Shown in pieces: positions 1 through 8,156 of a stretch of DNA of 64,000 bases. Source of the stretch: Paenibacillus jilunlii. Lineage in GTDB: Bacteria > Bacillota > Bacilli > Paenibacillales > Paenibacillaceae. Both the position numbers and the translations under genes were made by a program. The notes below the pieces were generated by a model. It saw only the letters and a list, made by a program, of their open reading frames with translations, did no database searches and was not told the DNA's origin. The stretch's first letter is position 1. The number at the start of each line of letters is the position of its first letter. The DNA is taken from NCBI RefSeq assembly GCF_900102965.1, contig NZ_FNGM01000002.1, positions 176,559 through 240,558 of the forward strand, read 5' to 3'.

Positions 1-687
1 GCTCCATCCCCGTTAACGGTTAACGAGGCTGTTTACAACCAACTTCATTTAAGCGCGGGAGAACCCTTACAGTCCTTGCCGATTCTGACTCCATTTATCC
101 AGCCTCCGGGAGATCTGTCCAATGAGCTGATTTCTTCATATGAGCAGTTGGAGGTTGAGCTGAACCGTGCCAGAGAGGCAGTAACCGCAGATATTTCAGG
201 ACTTCAGCTCCAGCAGCAGCTGCTCAGCCAGACCCGAAGCAAGCGGCTTGAAGAGCTTGAGAAAGCCCGCCAGGAAGCACTGGAACAGGCCAAAAAGGAC
301 GAAGAAGCAAAACTCGGCCATGAAAAGCAGCAAAAGGAAAAAGAAAAAGAAAAGGAAAACGAAGAGAAAGCCCAGACTGAACCAAAACCCACACCGGAGG
401 CCTCACCTGCGGCCACACCTATTATCACACCGGAAGCAACACCTGAGGCAACTCCTACAATAACGCCGGAAACCACTCCTGAGCCTGAGGCAATACCTGC
501 CGGAGCTTCTGGAGAACCGCCAGCCAGCACCGCTCCGGCACCAGCCGCCGGTAACCCAATCACACCTCCGGATGGAGACGTGATCAAAGCACCTTCCCAA
601 GAACCACAGGCAACAGAGCCTCCGATCCCGGGTCCGGTAACGACCGCATTGCCTTCGGAGCCACAACTCATTAAAGGTGGAAACTGA
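1..687 (+). CDS. C-terminal part of a TapA-like matrix assembly protein (5' end outside window)
   Basis: The frame is open from base 1, so the gene starts outside the window and 228 residues are visible. About 40 residues in, a long Glu/Lys/Gln-rich coiled coil begins. It turns into a highly charged stretch and then a Pro/Thr/Glu tail with repeated TPEATPEA-like units, typical of a cell-wall-spanning or low-complexity stalk. It ends by overlapping the sipW ribosome binding site. In Bacillus subtilis the gene in this position is tapA, which anchors TasA fibres. The position supports a TapA-type role, but the visible part has no diagnostic TapA domain, so the name is inferred from context. Confidence 0.6.
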   Translation, partial: APSPLTVNEAVYNQLHLSAGEPLQSLPILTPFIQPPGDLSNELISSYEQLEVELNRAREAVTADISGLQLQQQLLSQTRSKRLEELEKARQEALEQAKKDEEAKLGHEKQQKEKEKEKENEEKAQTEPKPTPEASPAATPIITPEATPEATPTITPETTPEPEAIPAGASGEPPASTAPAPAAGNPITPPDGDVIKAPSQEPQATEPPIPGPVTTALPSEPQLIKGGN

Positions 688-688
688 C

Positions 689-1276
689 ATGCTTATCAAA
701 AAAATACTCAGCCATACATTATCCGCAGTGATGGTTTTAATTTTCGTGGTGCTGGCAGCAGCTGTAGTAGTATCCAGAGCCTCGGGAGGTGAGCCTGCCC
801 TTTTCGGCTATGAGATCAAAACGGTGCTGTCCGGTTCGATGGAACCTGGCATTCAGACCGGCTCCATAGTCGCCTTGAAGCCCGGAGGAGATATGACCCG
901 CTTCAAGAAGGGCGACGTCATTACCTTCATGAGCGGGGACAATATTCTGATCACTCACCGCATTGTGGATGCTTCTGCAAAAAATGCTGCCGGAGAAGTG
1001 GTCTATCATACCAAAGGCGACAACAATGATGCTGTCGATATGACCCCTGTCAGTTCGGGGAATGTTGTAGCTGAGTATACCGGAGTCACCGTTCCTTATA
1101 TAGGATATGCCATGAATTTTGCCGCCTCCAAAGCCGGCAGTGTGGTCCTGATGATCGTGCCCGGACTGCTGCTCCTGCTCTATGCACTCTACAGCTCTTG
1201 GAAGGCGCTGGCCGCCCTTGAGAAAAAAAATACCGCGCTCCCCCAAGCGCCGCCGGGAACTGACATACAGTCCTGA
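689..1276 (+). CDS. sipW: SipW-type (ER-type) signal peptidase I
   Basis: A 195-residue membrane signal peptidase that should process TasA-family precursors. There is an N-terminal membrane anchor (about residues 11-30), the nucleophile motif LSGSMEPG with Ser50, the ITHRIV motif with His90 in place of the lysine of ordinary bacterial type I enzymes, and a GDNND box near 110-114. A second membrane helix lies near the C-terminus (about 155-175). Ser-His rather than Ser-Lys chemistry marks the archaeal/ER subtype to which SipW belongs. The start is ATG 689 because AAAGGTGG sits 8 bases upstream; a GTG at 677 lies inside that site. The gene overlaps the end of the upstream gene and precedes its likely substrate tasA. 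Confidence 0.93.
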   Translation: MLIKKILSHTLSAVMVLIFVVLAAAVVVSRASGGEPALFGYEIKTVLSGSMEPGIQTGSIVALKPGGDMTRFKKGDVITFMSGDNILITHRIVDASAKNAAGEVVYHTKGDNNDAVDMTPVSSGNVVAEYTGVTVPYIGYAMNFAASKAGSVVLMIVPGLLLLLYALYSSWKALAALEKKNTALPQAPPGTDIQS

Positions 1277-1361
1277 ACAGATTGTCCGCTTCCGCCTACG
1301 AAACGGAAGATACAATAATACATTCATCAACAGCTACACAAATCAGAGGAGGAATTCGAAT

Positions 1362-1970
1362 ATGGGTATCAAAAAAACATTGGGTCTTGGCATCGCATCG
1401 GCAGCACTCGGTTTGTCTTTGATTGGCGGAGGAACCTTCGCATACTTCAGTGATACTGCAACAAGTACGGCTACCTTTGCAGCAGGCACACTGGATCTGA
1501 ACTCCGATCCTTCCGTAATCGTGGATATCCAAAACCTGAAACCGGGTGACACCGTAACCAAAACTTTTAAACTTAAAAATGACGGAACCCTCGATATCGG
1601 CTCGATTCTGCTGAAAACCACCACTGAGGTTACAGATACCCTCGGCGACAACAACGGCGTCGATCTCAGCAAATTCATCAAGGTCAAATTTCTGAAGAAC
1701 AATGATAAAGGAACGATCATCTCACCGGAAGTTGTTGTGTACGAAACTACACTGGATGCCTTGAAGGGGCAAACCCCGGATCTTGTCAACAATACCGGAT
1801 GGGATCAAATTCTCACTGAAGCTGACGGCATCAAAGCACAGACCAGCGACAGCTTTACGGTCAAGTTCGAATTCGTGGATAATGGCGAAGCACAAAACTA
1901 TTTCCAAAAGGATAAGCTGAAGCTGACCTGGAATTTCGAAGCCAAACAAGGCCCCAAAAAAGATTACTAA
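1362..1970 (+). CDS. tasA: TasA/CalY family matrix fibre protein
   Basis: Secreted biofilm fibre subunit of 202 residues. It has a short basic N-terminus, a hydrophobic core (residues 6-26) and the AYFSDTATS segment that follows the signal peptide in TasA and camelysin precursors processed by SipW. The mature part is a beta-rich domain with the family pattern of an LKPGDTVTKTF stretch followed by KNDGTLDI. AGAGGAGG lies 9 bases before ATG 1362; the open frame upstream of this ATG has no ribosome binding site. It follows sipW by 85 bases and ends in a terminator, so tapA-like, sipW and tasA probably form one operon. Whether it acts as structural fibre or as camelysin-like protease cannot be told from sequence. 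Confidence 0.92.
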   Translation: MGIKKTLGLGIASAALGLSLIGGGTFAYFSDTATSTATFAAGTLDLNSDPSVIVDIQNLKPGDTVTKTFKLKNDGTLDIGSILLKTTTEVTDTLGDNNGVDLSKFIKVKFLKNNDKGTIISPEVVVYETTLDALKGQTPDLVNNTGWDQILTEADGIKAQTSDSFTVKFEFVDNGEAQNYFQKDKLKLTWNFEAKQGPKKDY

Positions 1971-1993
1971 TTCATAGCGGATTGCATTTTCAG

Positions 1994-2045
1994 AAGCAGC
2001 CTATCCTGATTCCGGTTTCGGAAGCAGATTAGGCTGCTTTCCCTT
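1994..2045 (+). terminator. Terminator of the sipW-tasA operon
   Basis: Perfect 10-bp stem AAGCAGCCTA (1994-2003) with TAGGCTGCTT (2030-2039). A small nested TCCG/CGGA hairpin lies in the loop and a T/C-rich tail follows. Confidence 0.75.
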
Positions 2046-2058
2046 GTACTAACGATTT

Positions 2059-2087
2059 TTGTCCGTTTTAAGGAAATTTGTTATACT
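2059..2087 (+). promoter_or_regulatory. Sigma-A promoter of sinR
   Basis: TTGTCC (2059-2064), a 17-base spacer, and TATACT (2082-2087). Transcription would begin near 2094, right at the double-hairpin repeat, which would then lie in the sinR 5' untranslated region. Confidence 0.65.
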
Positions 2088-2091
2088 GACA

Positions 2092-2150
2092 AGTGGAAAC
2101 GGCTATGCCTCCATAGGGGCGGCATCCGTTTCGGCGAGAAATATAAGGAT
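2092..2150 (+). repeat. Dispersed double-hairpin repeat, copy A (sinR leader)
   Basis: An outer stem AAACGG (2097-2102) with CCGTTT (2126-2131) and an inner stem ATGCC (2105-2109) with GGCAT (2121-2125) are followed by a CGGCGAGAAATA tail. It shares order and motifs with copies at 27568 and 36377. Confidence 0.6.
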
Positions 2151-2215
2151 GATTATTGCCGTAAACCGTATAAATCCTTATATTTTAACAAAAAGTACGG
2201 AGGGGCGTTGTAATC

Positions 2216-2560
2216 GTGCCGGATAATATGGGAAGTCGCATCCACCATCTCCGTCTGGAAAAAGGCTGGTCCTTATCCGAACTGGCGGACAAGGCTGATG
2301 TTGCGAAATCATACTTAAGCAATGTAGAAAGAAATATCCAATCCAACCCCTCTATCCAATTTATCGAAAAAATCGCTGACGCGCTTCAGGTTTCCATCCA
2401 CAGTCTGCTCTATGGCGAACCTTCGGATGCTGACGAATCCTCCCTGGACGGCGAATGGTTCCGGCTCGTTCAGGAAGCCATGGCCTCAGGTATAAGCAAG
2501 AGGGAATTCAAGGAGTTTCTCGATTACCAAAAATGGCGGCTGGAGCAGAAGGATCAATAA
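2216..2560 (+). CDS. sinR: SinR-family biofilm repressor
   Basis: DNA-binding regulator of 114 residues. The N-terminal helix-turn-helix of the Xre/Cro type (residues 6-65) contains LRLEKGWSLSELADKADVAK and the recognition segment SYLSNVERN. The C-terminal SinR/SinI oligomerisation segment (about 80-110) has EWFRLVQEAMASGISKREF. This two-part plan and length match B. subtilis SinR, which represses matrix genes and is neutralised by SinI binding to its C-terminus. The start is GTG 2216 because GGAGGGG lies 10 bases before it; the ATG at 2228 would be too far away. It sits downstream of tasA and converges with sinI. That it represses the adjacent sipW-tasA genes is inferred from the family. Confidence 0.9.
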   Translation: MPDNMGSRIHHLRLEKGWSLSELADKADVAKSYLSNVERNIQSNPSIQFIEKIADALQVSIHSLLYGEPSDADESSLDGEWFRLVQEAMASGISKREFKEFLDYQKWRLEQKDQ

Positions 2561-2588
2561 TGGGCGGTTGTCCGCAAGCTCCAGCGAT

Positions 2589-2630
2589 ACAGAAAAGGAC
2601 ACAGCGTATGAACGCTGTGCCCTTTTCTGT
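2589..2630. terminator. Bidirectional terminator between sinR and sinI
   Basis: An 18-bp stem with one mismatch (2589-2606 with 2613-2630). It carries an A-tract on the left arm and a T-tract on the right, so it can stop transcripts from either convergent gene. Confidence 0.8.
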
Positions 2631-2655
2631 ATGTATTCCCGCATATTAAACGCCT

Positions 2656-2811
2656 CTACATCGCCTGCAATGCTGTTTTTTCGCTGAAAAACCGGCGGAT
2701 TTCATCCGCTTCAATCCCTGCCTTCTTGGCCGACATCAGCAAATACACCCATTCCAGATCCAGATCACCCATCAGCAGTTCTCCGTCATTCCCCTGGTTG
2801 GACTTATCCAA
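2656..2811 (-). CDS. sinI: SinI-like anti-repressor (51 aa)
   Basis: A small protein that should bind SinR and relieve repression of matrix genes. Its central segment LDLEWVYLLMSAKKAGIEAD followed by EIRRFF matches the SinR-binding helical hairpin of SinI (LDxEWVxLMxxAKxxxIxxxEIRxxL) and resembles the C-terminus of the neighbouring SinR. The start is TTG 2811, with AGGAGGAG six bases upstream; no ATG is placed as well. It has an acidic N-terminal lead and no DNA-binding part. It is convergent with sinR, unlike the B. subtilis order in which sinI precedes sinR in the same direction. The leader carries a cyclic di-GMP riboswitch. It is easily missed because of its size and TTG start. Confidence 0.85.
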   Translation of the reverse strand: MDKSNQGNDGELLMGDLDLEWVYLLMSAKKAGIEADEIRRFFSEKTALQAM

Positions 2812-2843
2812 GAATATCTCCTCCTAGAATTTATGCGTCCCCA

Positions 2844-2925
2844 GGCAGTCCGGCCGTCGTAGTAGGTGCAGCATCTCTACAGTAGACCCGAGACTTTGTG
2901 TCCCTGCCTTTCGGCAGGTTTACCC
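2844..2925 (-). ncRNA. Cyclic di-GMP-I (GEMM-I) riboswitch in the sinI leader
   Basis: Read on the minus strand, the aptamer starts GGGTAAACC (2917-2925). It continues as a six-pair stem CCTGCC/GGCAGG capped by GAAA, then GGGACACAAAGTC, then GGGTCTAC, and ends with GGCCGGACTGCC (2844-2855). The order AAACC, GAAA-capped P2, GGGACrCAAAGyC and terminal CCGGnyTGCC is the signature of the class I c-di-GMP aptamer (Vibrio Vc2 type). The G-to-A change in CGCAAAG is a variant. The sinI ribosome binding site begins about 20 bases after the aptamer and no terminator lies between, which suggests control of translation. The direction of the switch cannot be read from sequence. Confidence 0.8.
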
Positions 2926-2931
2926 TTTACT

Positions 2932-2994
2932 GGATCCTTTACATGAAAGGATCTGGTTAGAAACCATGAAACCGTTATCCGCAATAACATTATA
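2932..2994 (-). promoter_or_regulatory. Promoter and upstream hairpin of sinI
   Basis: A minus-strand -10 TATAAT (2989-2994) would start a leader of about 170 bases. The -35 zone is weak and lies in an inverted repeat CACAC/GTGTG (3003-3007 and 3013-3017), a possible operator. A GATCCTTT/AAAGGATC hairpin (about 2933-2953) precedes the aptamer. Confidence 0.5.
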
Positions 2995-3249
2995 CAAAAT
3001 CTCACACGAAAAGTGTGTCGTTTCCTGGAATTTTTTTATGCTAAGTAGTGCAGATAAATAGCTTTTTTTGCTAACCTTTGTCCAATATATATGTCTTAAG
3101 GAGCTGTTTATGAATATCCCCGGTTTATAAATGGGTAATTGTCACTAGTTGGGCTGGCTTCAAATCCTGTCTCAGCAACCAATATCCGTTCTTCATCATT
3201 TCCGGACTGAATCATGCCGTTTTGCGAACGGATTCCCCGAAAGTATGAA

Positions 3250-3278
3250 TTGATTACACGTCTTGAAAGTAGCACAAT
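3250..3278 (+). promoter_or_regulatory. Candidate promoter of odhAB
   Basis: TTGATT (3250-3255), a 17-base spacer, CACAAT (3273-3278). The rest of 2995-3371 shows T-rich tracts but no gene. Confidence 0.4.
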
Positions 3279-3371
3279 AGGATGTGAAATGAAACCGTAA
3301 ACATCGCAGCTCCACTGGGCGCTCAAGACACATGCGGCCACGTGGAGTTCATCCGTTAGGAGGATGTATTC

Positions 3372-6242
3372 ATGGCAGTCAAAGAGCCCTATAACGAATC
3401 CATTTGGAGTAAGTATCACGGCCCCAATCTGGGCTATATTCAAGAGAAATATGAGCAATTCGTTAAAGACCCCTCTTCAGTAGAACATCATTACCGTGAT
3501 CTATTTACTGTTTCCGGCCCTCCTCCACTTGCTCCGGATGCCGTTCAGGCCCCGCAGCCAGCTCTTTCGGGAGGCACCGAGTGGCTGAGAAAGGCCGTAA
3601 GAGCTTCCAAGCTAATCGCCAATATTCGCATATATGGCCATATGGCCGCCAATATCGATCCGCTTGAGCAGGGAAATAATCCTATGGCGAAATGGCTGGA
3701 TTATGAAACCTATGATCTCACCCGCGAAGACCTGATTGCTATGCCCGCCTCGCTGATCTGGGAGAATGCGCCGACGGATGTTCATACCGCCTGGGATGCG
3801 GTTCACCGGATGCTCCAGGCCTATACGCAGACTATCGCCTATGAATTCGGGCATGTGCATGACGAACAGGAGCTGCGCTGGCTGAACAGCCAGGCAGAGT
3901 CCACCAGCTCTCCAGCACCTCTGAATAATACCGAGCGCAAGGAACTCCTGAACCGCCTGATCCAGGTAGAGCAGTTCGAAACCTTCCTGCATAAGACCTT
4001 TGTCGGCCAGAAACGTTTCAGCCTGGAAGGCAATGATGCGCTGGTGCCCATGCTGGACGAGATTGTCCGCGCCGCCGCACATGATGGTGCGGAACATATT
4101 CTGATGGGCATGGCCCACCGCGGACGCCTGAATGTGCTGGCTCATATTCTCGGGAAGCCCTATGATATTATTTTCTCGGAATTTCATCATTCTCCCAACA
4201 AGGAGCTGTTCCCTTCCGAAGGCTCCATGGGCATTAACTACGGCTGGACCGGTGATGTAAAATACCATCTGGGCGCAGACCGTGCCGTGCGCGAAGGCGA
4301 GACCGTCCGCACCCGTATTACACTGGCGAACAACCCGAGCCATCTGGAATTCGTCAACCCTGTTGTTGAAGGTTTTGCCCGCGCAGCTCAGGAGGACCGG
4401 AATTCTCCGGGACTGCCGCAGCTCGACACGAACAAGGCTATGGCTGTGCTGATGCACGGGGATGCTGCTTTTCCCGGTGAAGGCATCGTCGCAGAAACAC
4501 TCAACATCGGCAAACTTAAAGGGTATTCCAATGGCGGCACCGTGCATATTATCGTCAATAACCGGATCGGCTTCACCACTGAAAGTGAAGATTCCCGCTC
4601 CACCCACTATGCCAGCGATCTGGCCAAAGGCTATGAAATTCCTATCGTCCACGTGAATGCCGATGATCCGGAGGCCTGCATCGCCGCCGTCCGTCTGGCC
4701 AGCGCTTACCGTAACCAGTTCAAGAAGGATTTCGTCATTGACCTGATCGGCTACCGCCGCCATGGCCATAATGAAATGGACGACCCGGAGACGACCCAGC
4801 CGATCGTATACGGCAAAGTGCGCAATCACCCTACCGTGTACCGTGTCTACGCAGAACGCCTGCAGCGGGACAATATCATCACGGCAGATGATGTGAAGCA
4901 GATGAACCTTGAGGCGGAGAAAGTGCTGCAGCAAGCCTACGATCTGATGAAGGATGGCAAGCACAAAAACGGTGAAACCAAAACCTCCGTTCCGGTGCAG
5001 AGTGAAGCCTCCCAGCCGCAATCCACGGCGGTGCAGCTGGAACAGCTGCAGAGAATCAACCGCGAGCTTCTGACCGTGCCGGACGGCTTCAAGGTCTATC
5101 CGAAGCTGGAGCGGATTTTGCAGCGCCGCAAGGATGCACTGAATGACGGGGAACGGATCGACTGGGCCTTGGCTGAGACACTGGCCTTTGCGACCATCCT
5201 GGAGGATGGCACACCGATCCGGTTAAGCGGCCAGGATTCCCAGCGCGGCACCTTCGCCCACCGCCATCTGGTGCTGCACGACAGCGAGACAGGGGGATTG
5301 TTCTCTCCGCTGCACCAGCTCAGCGATGCCAAGGCTTCCTTCGGGGTGTACAACAGTCCGCTTTCGGAAGCTTCGGTACTGGGCTACGAATACGGCTACA
5401 ATGTATTCGCACCCGAAACCTTCGTGATCTGGGAAGCACAGTATGGCGACTTCGCCAATGCCGCACAGGTAATTATTGACCAGTTCATCGCTGCCGGACG
5501 CGCCAAATGGACGCAGCGCAGCAATCTGACGATCCTGCTGCCGCATGGCTATGAAGGGCAGGGTCCTGAGCATTCCAGCGCCCGGCTGGAGCGGTATTTG
5601 CAGCTCTCCGCAGAGGAGAACTGGACCGTGGCGAACCTGAGCTCCGCCGCACAATATTTCCACCTGCTGCGCCGCCAGGCCGCCTTGTGCGGCAAGAGCG
5701 ATGCCCGCCCGCTTGTGATCATGGCCCCCAAGAGCCTGATCCGCAACCCGCGCAGCACTTCCTCGGGAGCCGAGCTGGCTGCGGGAGAATTCCAGCCTGT
5801 CCTGCCCGAACCGCTTCTCGGCAGCAATCCCGGCGGGGTCAAACGGCTGGTGGTGTGCAGCGGCAAGGTGACTCTGGATCTGCAGACCGAGCTGGAGGCT
5901 GGCAAAGATCAAGACTGGTCCTGGCTGCATATTCTCCGCCTGGAGCAGCTTTATCCTTTCCCTGAACGGGAACTGGCCGCACACTTGAGTACACTGGGCT
6001 CCCTTACAGAAATTGTCTGGGTGCAGGAAGAACCAAAGAACATGGGCGGCTGGAGTTATGCCGAACCCCGGCTGCGGGCCATCGCCCCGCAGAACGTTAA
6101 GGTACAGTATATCGGCCGTCCAGACCGTTCCAGCCCGGCCAGCGGTTATGCTGACGTGCATACTTTTGAGCAGCGTCGTATAGTTACAGAAGCCCTGAAA
6201 TTGAATTCGCAAGTACAAGCGGCTGTACCGTCTACCCGCTAG
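3372..6242 (+). CDS. odhA: 2-oxoglutarate dehydrogenase E1 component
   Basis: Thiamine-diphosphate enzyme of the citric acid cycle. It decarboxylates 2-oxoglutarate and passes the succinyl group to the lipoyl arm of E2. It has 956 residues, as expected for Bacillus-type OdhA. Visible landmarks are the N-terminal NLGYIQEKYEQF segment, the MAHRGRLNVLAHILGKP box (about 246), GDAAFPGEG (about 363), NNRIGFTT, the YRRHGHNEMDDP metal/cofactor region, LSGQDSQRGTF (about 618) and EAQYGDFANAAQ of the transketolase-like pyrimidine domain. ATG 3372 has AGGAGG eight bases upstream. It is followed after 50 bases by odhB; the E3 dihydrolipoyl dehydrogenase gene is not in the window. Confidence 0.97.
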   Translation: MAVKEPYNESIWSKYHGPNLGYIQEKYEQFVKDPSSVEHHYRDLFTVSGPPPLAPDAVQAPQPALSGGTEWLRKAVRASKLIANIRIYGHMAANIDPLEQGNNPMAKWLDYETYDLTREDLIAMPASLIWENAPTDVHTAWDAVHRMLQAYTQTIAYEFGHVHDEQELRWLNSQAESTSSPAPLNNTERKELLNRLIQVEQFETFLHKTFVGQKRFSLEGNDALVPMLDEIVRAAAHDGAEHILMGMAHRGRLNVLAHILGKPYDIIFSEFHHSPNKELFPSEGSMGINYGWTGDVKYHLGADRAVREGETVRTRITLANNPSHLEFVNPVVEGFARAAQEDRNSPGLPQLDTNKAMAVLMHGDAAFPGEGIVAETLNIGKLKGYSNGGTVHIIVNNRIGFTTESEDSRSTHYASDLAKGYEIPIVHVNADDPEACIAAVRLASAYRNQFKKDFVIDLIGYRRHGHNEMDDPETTQPIVYGKVRNHPTVYRVYAERLQRDNIITADDVKQMNLEAEKVLQQAYDLMKDGKHKNGETKTSVPVQSEASQPQSTAVQLEQLQRINRELLTVPDGFKVYPKLERILQRRKDALNDGERIDWALAETLAFATILEDGTPIRLSGQDSQRGTFAHRHLVLHDSETGGLFSPLHQLSDAKASFGVYNSPLSEASVLGYEYGYNVFAPETFVIWEAQYGDFANAAQVIIDQFIAAGRAKWTQRSNLTILLPHGYEGQGPEHSSARLERYLQLSAEENWTVANLSSAAQYFHLLRRQAALCGKSDARPLVIMAPKSLIRNPRSTSSGAELAAGEFQPVLPEPLLGSNPGGVKRLVVCSGKVTLDLQTELEAGKDQDWSWLHILRLEQLYPFPERELAAHLSTLGSLTEIVWVQEEPKNMGGWSYAEPRLRAIAPQNVKVQYIGRPDRSSPASGYADVHTFEQRRIVTEALKLNSQVQAAVPSTR

Positions 6243-6292
6243 AGGGCGGTGTCACGATAATGAAACTATTCTATTTGGGGAGGTAACGGCCT

Positions 6293-7594
6293 GTGTCCGA
6301 AATTAAAGTACCCGATTTGGGCGAATCCATTTCCGAAGGAACCATCTATAAGTGGCTGGTAAAAGAAGGCGACACGGTCGGCCAGGGGGATGTGCTGGCT
6401 GAGCTGGAGACTGACAAGGTCAACCTGGAGATCAGTGCGGAGGAGGACGGCGTCATCTCCTCCATCCTGCGCCAGGCCGGCGAGAATGTAGCCGTCGGCG
6501 AAGCGATCGGCATCATCGGCGCCGGCACGGCAGGCGCCGCAGCACCGCAGGCCGCTGACGGCGGCAAGCCGGAAGCGGCGGCTGCGGGCAGCGACGCGCC
6601 AGCCGCAGCTGCTCCGCAGGCAGCGGCGCCAGCTGTTCCCGCCGCACCGGAAGGAGCGGCGGCAGGCACTGCGGCCCTGGCTTCGCCTGGGGCGCGCAAG
6701 CTTGCGCGGGAGCGGGGCATCGACCTCGGCGAGGTCAGCGCCCGCGACCCTATCGGCCGGATTGCTGCGGCCGATGTGAAGGACCACGGCGCAGCCCGGC
6801 CGGAGGCCGCTGCGCCAAGCGCTCCGCCGGCGGCAGTGAAGCCGGCTCCGGCTAAGCCTGCGGCGGCGGGCTCTGCGCCGCAGGAGGACGGCAAAGCCGT
6901 CGAGCGCAAGCGCATGTCGCGCAGACGGCTGACGATCGCGAGCCGCCTCGTCGAGGCGCAGCAGACTGCGGCGATGCTGACCACCTTCAACGAGGTGGAC
7001 ATGACCGCAATCCTCGACCTCCGCAAGCGCCGCAAGGATGCCTTCAAAGAGAAGCATGATGTCGGACTCGGCTTCATGTCCTTCTTCACCAAGGCCGTGA
7101 TCGGCGCGCTCAAGGCCTATCCGCTGCTGAACGCCGAGATCGACGGCGAGGATCTCCTGATCAAGAAATACTACGACATCGGCATTGCCGTGTCTGCCAA
7201 GGAAGGCCTCGTGGTGCCGGTCGTCCGCGACGCGGACCGCCTGAGCTTCCCGGAAATCGAGCGGCGGATCGGCGAGCTGGCTTCCAAAGCCCGCGCCAAC
7301 ACGCTCAGCCTTCCTGAACTGCAGGGCGGCACCTTCACCATCACGAACGGCGGGGTATTCGGCTCGCTCATGTCGACACCGATCCTCAACACACCGCAGG
7401 TCGGCATTCTCGGCATGCACAAGATCCAGCTCCGTCCGATCGCCCTGGACGAAGAAAGAACCGCCAACCGTCCGATGATGTATATCGCGCTGTCCTATGA
7501 TCACCGCATTGTAGACGGCTCCGAAGCGGTAAGCTTCCTCGTGAAGGTCAAGGAGCTGCTGGAAGATCCTGAAGCGCTGCTGCTGGAAGGGTAG
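6293..7594 (+). CDS. odhB: 2-oxoglutarate dehydrogenase E2 (dihydrolipoyl succinyltransferase)
   Basis: Core of the 2-oxoglutarate dehydrogenase complex, 433 residues in three parts. First, an N-terminal lipoyl domain (1-77) with the lipoylated Lys42 in ETDKVNLE. Second, a peripheral subunit-binding domain (about 125-165) with [15 protein letters not shown] and [11 protein letters not shown]. Third, the C-terminal acyltransferase domain (about 205-433) ending in [16 protein letters not shown] with catalytic His404. Ala/Pro-rich linkers join the domains and make 6530-6900 markedly GC-rich. GTG 6293 is chosen because GGGGAGG lies nine bases upstream. It is co-transcribed with odhA; a terminator follows at 7674. 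Confidence 0.97.
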   Translation: MSEIKVPDLGESISEGTIYKWLVKEGDTVGQGDVLAELETDKVNLEISAEEDGVISSILRQAGENVAVGEAIGIIGAGTAGAAAPQAADGGKPEAAAAGSDAPAAAAPQAAAPAVPAAPEGAAAGTAALASPGARKLARERGIDLGEVSARDPIGRIAAADVKDHGAARPEAAAPSAPPAAVKPAPAKPAAAGSAPQEDGKAVERKRMSRRRLTIASRLVEAQQTAAMLTTFNEVDMTAILDLRKRRKDAFKEKHDVGLGFMSFFTKAVIGALKAYPLLNAEIDGEDLLIKKYYDIGIAVSAKEGLVVPVVRDADRLSFPEIERRIGELASKARANTLSLPELQGGTFTITNGGVFGSLMSTPILNTPQVGILGMHKIQLRPIALDEERTANRPMMYIALSYDHRIVDGSEAVSFLVKVKELLEDPEALLLEG

Positions 7595-7673
7595 CCTTGG
7601 CGTTAGAAGGTTAAGTCCTTCGTCTTGCGTCTTGGGACAAAAATCATTACAAAACTAGGGATAACTTCATTCA

Positions 7674-7718
7674 AGAGGGCTGTGCGGACTGTTGCAACGT
7701 ACGCGTAGCCCTCTTTTT
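7674..7718 (+). terminator. Terminator of odhAB
   Basis: Stem AGAGGGCT (7674-7681) with AGCCCTCT (7707-7714), followed by a T-run. Confidence 0.85.
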
Positions 7719-7798
7719 CTATAAAACTACTAAGTCTGCCTACATAAGTAACGCATTACCATTAATCGCCCTCACAGCAATCCCCAGCAAAAAGGCGG

Positions 7799-7954
7799 GT
7801 GGAATTTCTCCACCTAATTTACCAAAATCCGCGCCGCAGAGAAGATTAGTGGGAATTTCTCCACCTAATCCAGGCAATTTAGCCCCCTATCCGCCCTAGC
7901 ACACAAATTAGTTCTACTTTTTCCCACTAAATTAGCGATACTTTTTCCACTTAA
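7799..7954. repeat. GTGGAAAAAG-type intergenic repeat cluster, locus 1
   Basis: Several short units with the same ends: GTGGAATTTCTCCACC, a second ATTAGTGGGAATTTCTCCAC copy (about 7846-7865), then ACAAATTAGTTCTACTTTTT and AAATTAGCGATACTTTTTCC (7901-7949). Each pairs an AATTAGT part with CTTTTTCCAC. Three further clusters occur near 14.4, 49.9 and 59.1 kb. The remaining sequence between odhB and the next gene (7720-8379) shows no gene apart from the pyrimidine tract. Confidence 0.75.
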
Positions 7955-8156
7955 ACAGAGTAAGCTAAGCAGCAAAGTTAAATCCATGGACTTCTTGGTT
8001 AGGCAAGGCGGGTTAGCCCCCGAGGTTCTCTATGCTTAAGCTCAACAGGAATAGATCCCGCAGCCGCAGTTCTCTCCATACCCCTCGATTAAATAGACAA
8101 TCCCGACGATCGATCTAAAGCTACATACCAACCAGCAGCCTTCCTCATTTCCCTAC

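Noticed and set aside
3612..5021. 469-codon minus-strand frame inside odhA
   Set aside because: Shadow of the odhA coding frame, with no start signal and no recognisable domain.
6266..7504. 412-codon minus-strand frame inside odhB
   Set aside because: Arg/Ala-rich translation caused by the GC-rich linker of odhB; no gene features.
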